Below are positions 8,051 through 15,371 of a stretch of DNA of 16,711 nt, piece by piece. Under the pieces are notes generated by a model. The model was not told where the DNA came from, did no database searches, and saw only the letters and a list, made by a program, of their open reading frames with translations. Source of the stretch: Mucidula mucida (Eukaryota; Basidiomycota; Agaricomycetes; Agaricales; Physalacriaceae); the NCBI GenBank assembly GCA_015501055.1, contig JADNYV010000741.1:1-16711 (forward strand), written 5' to 3'. Position numbers and translations under genes: made by a program. Positions within the stretch are counted from its first letter, which is position 1; every line of letters starts with the position of its first letter.

Positions 8051-10443
8051 CTGCGAGTACCCTCTGCAAATCCTCGCCAAACCATAAACTAATACTCGCT
8101 GTTTCTGCATCCTCGGTCGATACGCAAACCATTATGTCCGTGCAGATCCTCTCCGTGGCAAAGCTTCGGGCTCGCGTGACAAATTTAGATGAATCTCAGA
8201 TGCCTGATCCTCGTACTCCCCTGGAAATTACCAAGGGCCACTTCCCGTCACCGATGGGTCAACCAATCAACGTGCAGGCGCTAGCGCTGTTGAGATCAAC
8301 GATAGACGCTATCAGCGTTTGCCGGCCGGCGCATTCCTCGTCCAAGTACCGACGACTCTCCAGCGGCTCGCTAAGCGGTGAGTTACCCTTCAGCTTTTTA
8401 AACTTTGTACGGAGCACATAAAAGGGAATCTTACTCGGCGTCGAAAGTGTCTCTCTTGCTCCGGATCGTAGCTTGATCTCGCGTTCGGAGGGGGAAGCTG
8501 ACCTTTACTTTGCATCTCGCCATTCCGAGGCCCAAATACCGTCACCGTCTTTCCGAGACATAGCACACGCTTTCTACAATCACCGTGAACCTGAAGTCCA
8601 TAAGAGACGTGGAACTCTGACGCGCCGCGGACGAAGGGCAACGTGTTTTACGCGGCGAGGCTCAGAGTGTATACTACGCACTCGGTCATGCATAATTAGA
8701 TCTGGGAATAGTAACAGTGAATCAAACAGGTCATCCAAAGCCTAGCTGCTTACATATACACACGAGAGTTTAAGCCATGAGCTTCGTGATTGGAGTATCC
8801 TCGAAGGCCCTTCGAAATCGCAAAGGAATTCCAGATGTACGCTGTCGCCCGAGTGGGCCGCATGCTTCTTCACGGTGTTCAGCGCCACGGAAGATGGACG
8901 TCCCGATGCAACTAGCACTCGGCGTTGAGACACAATTTCAGCTCCTTGATACTGCTAACCGCAACGTCGCTACCGAAACTCATACCATACAACAGACGTC
9001 CGTGCGGCATCGCATGATTATCAGGGGCAGATAGGTCCGAGAAACAGAGTAAAGGATCTGATAAGTCACCTGGAGTCGTGCAGATTTGTCCTACATGTTC
9101 GCGCTCCGACTTGCGTCTGGCCACGTCTTGACTCCAACCTGAGAGGGCGCGCGCGCCCGTACAAGCAATTTGAGCTCCGTTCCATACTTCGTAGCTTGAA
9201 GATTGGATGAGCTTATCCCGAAGAATATTGAAGGTTCTTCGCATACCATTTCGCTCTTCACTTCGGTCTGTCAGGGCTGATTGTGGGCAGACGCCCTCTG
9301 CGCATGAAGACTCCAAGATTTCTGGTCGTTGAAAAAATCAACCTGAGGGTATTCAGCAGCATCAAATAAGTCATGCATGCATAAGAGAAGACACAGCCAA
9401 AAAATGCTGACGCTTTCCGGAATTCGAGCAACCCCCAGACACAATTTGGTAAAACCCTCGCATCGTATTGAGTTTTGCACACAAGATGGGGGTAATACGA
9501 TTGAAGGATGTAGCCTAAACGAAGGCGAATCCAAAATGAAACGTGATTGAAGCACGAAAATGGTTAAATTCCTACCTGTGTGTCAAATCCCACTGGAGAC
9601 ACTCTTGCAACCTAAAAGCAATGCATGTAAGAGAGATGGGGATTTCTAGGCGAGACCGACCAAACAACCTTTTACACATATCAATGTCGCGTAAAACCAT
9701 CAGCTTCAATCGTGATAAACAATTTGAATGTATGCGACATTGTCGAAATAGACACTCCACCTGTTGATGCACAACTCCTTCGGGATTGAGCCAGCAAGGA
9801 GCATGTGCCAATTAACGCGAAAGTCGAGATGGTCCATCTACACGCCATCATGACAAGTGGTGCGTACACTTAGGCTGGTGGAGCGTAAAAACGTACGCAA
9901 GAAGCCGAAGATTGTATAGTCGGCGAAGTAATGGAATAGACTAGTCATAGAGAGTGCACTTGGCATCCGCGCAGCGCGCAAAAGCGAAAATCTTGAATGA
10001 GCAGTCGGCGCCTATACGCTCGGGAGTTCCCCGTCTAAGATGAATTGAATGGTACGCCGCGGAGAGATCAAACAAATCTCGCTGTGTTCTGTGATGGTTG
10101 ATACGGAAATAATGAGCAAATATCCAGTACAATTGATAGACGGCGATACACACATTTAGCCAGCTCAACTTCCGTGCAATCACCGAAAAATTTGTTGTAG
10201 AGATCAAGAGAAGTACATTGAAAAAAAATCCGAACCGGACGGAGTGTACTGCGAGACGTACTTCTGATGATCTAGAAGTTCCCAGACGTATCGTTAGCCA
10301 TGACAAGCCTTCGAGACGTAGCAGTTGCGCTGAAAGTTTCGTTTATATGATACAAGCTACTACGGCTACAGTGAAACTGACGTGAGTGAGCAGGACGTAG
10401 TTCTTCTGACCGATATCTACTCACAATATTATGATACAGTGAT
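8051..10443. other. 2.4 kb with no recognised gene
   Basis: Open frames here are short, overlap on both strands and do not splice into anything I recognise. The least random-looking are 8134-8421 (+, starts MSVQILSVAKLRARVTNLDE), 8473-8745 (+), 8912-9316 (-, contains GARALSGWSQDVARRKSERE) and 9941-10306 (-). I find no tRNA, no long inverted or direct repeat and no transposase motif by eye. Two compact palindromes stand out: the odd palindrome TCGAAGGCCCTTCGA at 8801-8815 and GGGCGCGCGCGCCC at 9145-9158. It could be eroded gene or transposon sequence, or a non-coding RNA locus; the sequence alone does not decide. Confidence 0.5.
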
Positions 10444-10787
10444 CTAGGTCGACTGTTTCTTCTTTTGCGCTCGAAAATGAAGGTACGCAAGACTGTGCTT
10501 TGGCATCGACGGAGACGCAACATTGACCGGTGGGGCAGGAAACCATATGAGTTCATTAGTCGTGGGATCCCGTTGAAAGTATTGGGCTATAGGTACAGTG
10601 TCAGCGGATGAATGTAAAAGGACTCTGGGTATGTACTCGTTTCGGGCGGCAGTTTCTCAACGTCGACGTTGTTTCCGGCGGTCAAGCCAGTTACTGCGAG
10701 TACCGATGACCCAGGCACCTGCGTCGGCGTGGCGGTGCTCGCGACTCTCGCATCCGTCGGGTTGATGGTCCAAGTGTTTCCGGACAT
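10444..10787 (-). CDS. 97-aa protein of unknown function, two exons
   Basis: Two inferred exons (10637-10787 and 10444-10586) are joined by a 50-nt intron with donor GTACATAC, a CTGAC branch-like site and acceptor CTATAG. The product is 97 aa. The N-terminal half is rich in Thr, Ser and Ala (MSGNTWTINPTDARVAS, then STATPTQVPGSSVL). After splicing, the C-terminal half reads YFQRDPTTNELIWFPAPPV and then HSLAYLHFRAQKKKQST with a stop. It has no signal peptide or membrane segment, and the tail is basic. The reading through the splice makes a coherent aromatic- and proline-rich segment, which is my main reason to believe the gene. I do not recognise the family. It is divergent from the RRG7-like gene, with start codons one base apart. 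Confidence 0.7.
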
Positions 10788-10788
10788 A

Positions 10789-11487
10789 ATGGTGGTGGAA
10801 CGAAGGAGATCCCCGCACGTGATAGCACGCTGGCGGAATTTGCCGGTCCGGCTTGGACAGCGACAAAACATGTCGACAGTATTCCGGGGCACTACATTCG
10901 AAAATCGCTGTCTGCGTATTCTGGAGTCGACATTTCGAGGCATGACTCTCCGCCGCGTCGGGGGCAAGGACGACGGCGGTGTAGATATCTTGGGTTGGTG
11001 GGATTTGCCTTGCAAGCGCCGCCTGCGCATCCTTGCCCAGTGTAAAGCGGAAAAGAAGAAATCGACACCTCGTTACATTCGAGAGATGGAGGGGGTAGCT
11101 ATGGTATACCGCGCTGGTCTGTCATCTATTCCGCTCCTCGACGACGAACCCGACGCGAAACCATCACCGAGCAACATTGTCGCGTTTCTGCTTTCCGAGA
11201 GCCCGTTTACAAAGGCCACACTTCTCCGCGCATTGAAAAGTCCTGTACCACTCATGCTGCTGCACGTACCTCCACTCGATATGCCTCCCGAGGACGAGTC
11301 ATCCGCGGTGGACCAGGCTGAGAGTCCGACCTCCGTTGATTGTTCCATCAGTGACGACTTTTCCCTGGCCGGGGTCATTTGGAATCCTGCTATGCAGACC
11401 CTTTTACCGGACTCTGAGTTGAAGGTTGAAGTTGGAGCCGGCGAAAGCAGGCGCTTTGGAATATGGCAAGGCTCCACGCGACTTTGA
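10789..11487 (+). CDS. RRG7: RRG7-like mitochondrial protein (DUF2034, restriction-endonuclease-like fold)
   Basis: Homologue of the fungal 'required for respiratory growth protein 7' family, thought to act in mitochondria in maintaining respiration. It has no intron. From the ATG at 10789 it is 232 aa; from the in-frame ATG at 10870 it is 205 aa. The conserved core starts right after the second Met: STVFRGTTFENRCLRIL, LRRVGGKDDGGVDILGWW, then LRILAQCKAEKKK and YIREMEG. The GVD and QCK pieces fit a PD-(D/E)XK-type active site, with Gln in place of the usual acidic residue. I prefer the 10789 start because it adds an Arg-rich, acid-poor leader (ERRRSPHVIARWRNLPVRLG) that looks like a mitochondrial presequence. 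The C-terminal third is acidic and low in complexity, and ends FGIWQGSTRL. Confidence 0.82.
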   Translation: MVVERRRSPHVIARWRNLPVRLGQRQNMSTVFRGTTFENRCLRILESTFRGMTLRRVGGKDDGGVDILGWWDLPCKRRLRILAQCKAEKKKSTPRYIREMEGVAMVYRAGLSSIPLLDDEPDAKPSPSNIVAFLLSESPFTKATLLRALKSPVPLMLLHVPPLDMPPEDESSAVDQAESPTSVDCSISDDFSLAGVIWNPAMQTLLPDSELKVEVGAGESRRFGIWQGSTRL

Positions 11488-12009
11488 CGGCCATCGGTAG
11501 CGCCATTCTTTCTTCGTCTTGGTGTCAGTTTTCGCTAACTATGATATAAGGACTTGTTGATGTCCGTGGCTACCAATGGGCCTAGCCAATCGGTACCGAA
11601 ACTCCTTCGTTGCACCGCTTCCTGTTGCCGCTTGCAATTGGATCGTATTGATTCGTCAAGGCGAACATCCAACACATTTGAATTGACTTTCAATGTGTAA
11701 AGTCCGATGTCAATCTATCGTTTAGCGTAACATGTATGTCTCCGAATGCCTCGTTGAACTTATCTGAATTAGAAGCAGGTAATTTACGTTTTGCCCTATC
11801 GTTAACTCGTATCGTATCTTGTCCACTGTCCTTGTACAATATTTCGACTGCTCAGCACGTGCCGCATGAAATTTCGGAAATGAGTGGGTCTCTCGCGCGT
11901 CTATCGGGACATAGACCACGCCGATCCCAAGGTGGGTCCACGTATGCGATCACGGAATATCCAAAAGACAACACCCAACTCCGAAGCAACAAATATGTGG
12001 ATGCTTCGA
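11488..12009. other. Intergenic region upstream of the second SDR
   Basis: I see only short frames on both strands (for example 11736-12014 on + and 11852-12082 on -) that look like chance. There is no RNA gene or repeat. The 3' part should hold the promoter of the SDR at 12150. Confidence 0.45.
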
Positions 12010-12016
12010 TATAAAA
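12010..12016 (+). promoter_or_regulatory. TATA box of the second SDR
   Basis: TATAAAA, 134 bp before the start codon at 12150, is the best TATA match upstream of this gene. Confidence 0.5.
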
Positions 12017-12149
12017 GGCGTCGACGTCGATCTCTGTCAGCATCCATCCTAAACTGGCATCCAATCGCCTACTTAACCGCATATCTCGCGCTTTCCGTCA
12101 CTCAGCCGTAACTGTCTCTCCCACCACCCTCAACAAACCACCTATTTCA

Positions 12150-13199
12150 ATGGCCTCCTCATCCACTTTCACCACATCGCTCGAGGGTACGTTGTGCAGA
12201 TCTTATTCAAGGGTTGCCATAACTAACGCCACGCCCAGGCAAAGTCGCGATCGTAACAGGGTCCTCGCGCAGCATAGGAGCCGCCATCGTGCGGCGTCTG
12301 GCAGAGCAAGGCGCCAAAGTCGTTGTAAACTGTGCGTTCCATGCTTGTTTTTAGCTGCATCAGCTTGATCGATCATCATCAACAGACGTGAACAATGCCC
12401 AGCCTGCCGACGAGCTCGTCACTGAGATCAAGGCTCAAGGCAAAGGAGACGCTGTTGCCATCAAAGGGGACGCATCTACGATCGCAGGTGGCAAAAGCAT
12501 CATCGCCGACACCATCAAGGCTTTTGGCCAAATCGACATCCTAATCCTCAATGCCGGCATCATGGGGAGCAAACCTATTGCTGATGTCGACGAGGAGTTC
12601 TTCGACGACCATGTGAACAGCAACATCAAGGGACCTGTCTTCATGGCAAAAGCTGTTATCGAACACCTCCCTGCTCGTATGTCGCGTCTCTACCTCATCC
12701 GGTTCTCGTCCCCACGTGTTTACAGCTGGAGGCCGTATCATGTTCTTCTCCTCATCTCTGACCGGCGCAACAGGTAAGCCCGCTCCGCTACCCCACAGTC
12801 GGACAACTCTCATCAGCGTGTAGCCGTGCTGCCCAATGCCCTTTGTTATGTCATGTCGAAGGGCGCCATTGAGCAGGTATCTCGTGTGCTCGCGAAGGAC
12901 CTGGGTGCACGCGGCATGACCGTGAACACCGTGTCCCCGGGGCCAGTGGACACCGCCCTCTTCCGCGCGGGCAAGCCTCAAAAGGTGATGGACTTTATCG
13001 CCAGCCAGAACCCGAACAACCGCCTGGCGCTTCCGGAGGACATTGCCCCGATGGTTGCGTTCCTCGCCAGCCCTGCAGCACAGTGGGTGAACGGCCAGAA
13101 CATCCGGGTGAACGGGGTGAGTCCGCGACTCAACTCCCACTACGTTTCTATGGTAAATCTAACCCACGCCCTTTTGTTTCGCAGGGTTTCGTTGTGTAA
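12150..13199 (+). CDS. Short-chain dehydrogenase/reductase (SDR), second gene
   Basis: Classical SDR oxidoreductase, 258 aa, the normal family size; the substrate is unknown. Six inferred exons (12150-12186, 12239-12331, 12386-12676, 12726-12773, 12824-13116, 13185-13199) join in phase. The last exon is only 15 nt and supplies GFVV and the stop, giving the family-typical VNGGFVV end. Motifs: TGSSRSIG at residues 19-26 (usual form TGxxxGIG, so Ser replaces the second Gly), LNAG at 98-101, the catalytic Ser run near 149-151, and YVMSK with Tyr165 and Lys169. VNTVSPGPVDT and the ASPAAQWVNGQ segment follow. It is only distantly similar to the SDR at 6843-7956 and is not a recent duplicate. No targeting signal is visible. 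Confidence 0.92.
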
Positions 13200-13311
13200 A
13201 TGTTTTGCTGTTACTGTTTGTTCTGAGACCAATATACCTTTTATTCCTCGACTTTTCGTTAAGCGGCAGTTGATATCGCGAGGCAGCTCACTTGTGCTTT
13301 ACGGTCAGTGG

Positions 13312-13325
13312 CGCATCATGATGCG
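13312..13325. promoter_or_regulatory. 14-bp perfect palindrome upstream of the 167-aa gene
   Basis: CGCATCATGATGCG lies between the second SDR and the TATA box at 13418. It is a candidate binding site for a dimeric regulator. I know no factor for it and have no second copy to support it. Confidence 0.3.
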
Positions 13326-13417
13326 AGGTATTGTCTTTAAAATCACCCCAGATATGGGAATGTTTCCGGTTCTATATTCTCCTGTGAGCGGTGCATCAAA
13401 TGCCTGGGGGCATTTCA

Positions 13418-13429
13418 TATATATAAAAG
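13418..13429 (+). promoter_or_regulatory. TATA box of the 167-aa gene
   Basis: TATATATAAAAG, the strongest TATA box in the window, ends 43 bp before the first ATG at 13472. Confidence 0.65.
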
Positions 13430-13471
13430 GGCGCGCTAGCCCGTACTTTTGACGTCGCATTCCTTTTACTG

Positions 13472-13975
13472 ATGTCAACTCCGTCTTCTTCCACCATGTC
13501 TCTCGAGCCCGGTTGGCCGACGACGTCGACGACATCGACGCCCGCTTCCCTCATACACTCCAATCCCCCCGCGTTCAACCTCGTCTCAGCGATCCTAACC
13601 ACATTCGAACTCGACGAAATCTCCACCGCTGATGAAGGCGACGCAATAAGGAGATACATCATCAACCAGGGCATGATAAACGGGGAGGACGTAGTTCAGA
13701 GGGGCGTGATGTTCTGGGTGTACCCGACCGGGGGGAAAGGTCCATACGAGGAGTTGGAAGAGGACGGAAGCATATTAATGCATGGTCTGCTGGTCACGAT
13801 AGAACGGGGCGCGCTCTTCGAGGGGATGGTAAAGGCGATCATGAGTGATCTGCCCGAGGGCGGTATTGGCCATATACACTTTCCCAGACAGGTGGATCTA
13901 AGCGCGGCCCAGGCGGTGGCAACTCGAGTGGGCTGTGATGAGGTGCCAGAGGAGACTGACGAGGAATGGTCTTGA
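13472..13975 (+). CDS. Acidic 167-aa protein of unknown function, no introns
   Basis: A single open frame, which is unusual among the multi-exon genes here. I do not recognise the family. The N-terminus is rich in Ser, Thr and Pro (MSTPSSSTMSLEPGWP and TTSTTSTPASL). The middle is more structured, with FNLVSAILTTFELDEIS, DAIRRYIINQGMINGEDVV and RGVMFWVYPTGGKGPYEELE. The C-terminus is acidic (DEVPEETDEEWS). No signal peptide or membrane helix is seen. A second in-frame ATG at 13496 has a better context (accATGtc) and may be the real start, eight residues later. The strong TATA box just upstream argues for a transcribed gene. Confidence 0.6.
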   Translation: MSTPSSSTMSLEPGWPTTSTTSTPASLIHSNPPAFNLVSAILTTFELDEISTADEGDAIRRYIINQGMINGEDVVQRGVMFWVYPTGGKGPYEELEEDGSILMHGLLVTIERGALFEGMVKAIMSDLPEGGIGHIHFPRQVDLSAAQAVATRVGCDEVPEETDEEWS

Positions 13976-14121
13976 AGGACTGGACTCTTTGATTTACGAC
14001 GTTACCTTGACTTATTTCCTGCTACTTGGCGTATTCTTTGACTGACGAGCCTTTCTGTCTACCGCGAGCATATGAATATTTCATTTAGTGCTCTCGGCGT
14101 TACCGACACTCAATCAGTAGT

Positions 14122-14986
14122 CTAATCCCAACCTAGATATGATAGAACTTGAGGGAATCTACCCGACTCGCCGCTCCCAAAACACAGGATAAGAACGATT
14201 AACATCAATACGACGCAAAGCGCCATGCGAAGGTGGTGGGCCAGGGCATGTTCGCCGCGGCTGGACGCGACGACTTGGGTTTGACTAGGCGAGACCAGCC
14301 ATGCTTCTCCCTCTTGAAACATCCTGCGAGAGGGGAACACCTCCAATATCTCCGCTTCGTATCCATCCACAAAGAGGCGATATTTCCTCCAAAGCTGTTC
14401 CCCGGACTTGTGCTTGCTTTCCTTGTCAAAGTCTGGAAGCCCAAAGTCTACATCAAGCAACTCAAAGTCCGGGAGCTTTTCGAGCTTGCGGAACATTTGG
14501 CCGATGGGATACTTGTCTACTAAGAATAGTTTGGCGGCATGGGGAGAGGTGATGCGAACAGTGGAGGTAGCGGTACAGACTGTTCGACCAGCGCACTGGA
14601 GGAGCACTTGTCGCGTCTGGGTAATGGGCGTCGTTGAGGATACCCCCGATAGCGCGTCGTCGTTCGGAAAGTCAAGCGGAACGTCGGGTAGGTCGGAAGA
14701 GAAGTGATTCGGGTGTGCGTGGTTAAGGGGACGATTTGGATGGGTCTAGAGAAGAATGCGCTGGATAGAGGACGTCGGGAAGAGGTATGCGAGCTGCAGC
14801 CGAAATGCTCACCTGAGTACACGCTGTAGATCCCCTTGACTGGAGAGAGCGATGCGTTCAAGGCCGGTCAAGCCCTTTGGCCATGAGTACTAGAAAGATT
14901 TGAGCAACAGGAGCCGCTGATGAACGAGACGCGCGTACGCTAATGCTAGTACTATTGGTATTGAAGGTGTAAAAGCGAGTGGTCAT
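14122..14986 (-). CDS. Tail-anchored protein, uncertain (chorismate-lyase-like?), apparent frameshift
   Basis: Three inferred exons: 14939-14986, 14813-14889 and 14122-14760. The protein starts MTTRFYTFNTNSTSIS. Exon 2 gives WPKGLTGLERIALSSQGDLQ, which runs into exon 3 as AFFSRPIQIVPLTTHTR. From about 14690 downwards the sensible frame is another one: TTPITQTRQVLLQCAGRTVC, LFLVDKYPIGQMFRKLEKLP, KYRLFVDGYEAEILEVFPSR, then a C-terminal helix (MALCVVLMLIVLILCF) and about 20 more residues. The exons total 764 nt, not a multiple of three, and I find no intron that repairs it, so roughly one base is missing near 14690-14730. The layout, with a PIG motif, faintly recalls chorismate lyase-like folds; this is low confidence. 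It is divergent from the sirtuin gene. Confidence 0.65.
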
Positions 14987-15033
14987 TGGCGAAGAGTGGC
15001 CAGGAACGCCCAGAGATTGCTCGGGCGCGGGCG

Positions 15034-15040
15034 TTATATA
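15034..15040 (-). promoter_or_regulatory. TATA box of the tail-anchored protein gene
   Basis: TATATAA on the minus strand, 47 bp before the start codon at 14986. A 12-bp perfect palindrome (TGGGACGTCCCA, 15071-15082) lies 30 bp further upstream, in the shared divergent promoter region with the sirtuin gene. Confidence 0.5.
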
Positions 15041-15371
15041 TGCGGTAAACCTGCAGGGGAACCACTGGAATGGGACGTCCCAGTCAAAGCACCAGAATCC
15101 GAGCCTGTCGACGACCGAATATCTTGATGCGACAGTCACGCTTATATACACGCTCGCGTCCTCATCTGCGTCAGCATGCTCGCTGTCGACGCCGACGACG
15201 GCGATGGCGCACATTCCTGACGGCCGTCAGTGGATGTGACAGTGTATGTAACCAAACAACATAACACAGAATAATTATTGTCATTATTATTCAATATCAG
15301 CCTTTCTTTCCTACCACCACCCAGGCCACTCTGCCGAATTCAACTGCTCCGATCCGCTTCCCAGTCCTCGA

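Noticed and set aside
8912..9316. 134-aa minus-strand frame in the gene-poor gap
   Set aside because: It has no recognisable motif and no splice-linked neighbour that extends it; kept only as a note in the region entry.
12541..13140. 199-aa minus-strand frame
   Set aside because: It is antisense to the second SDR and crosses that gene's introns.
15278..15371. Longer N-terminus for the sirtuin in the frame open upstream of the A6 run
   Set aside because: That frame begins at a non-ATG codon and reads unlike a sirtuin N-terminus. The ATG at 15372 gives the usual Ser/Pro-rich start, at the cost of one frameshift.
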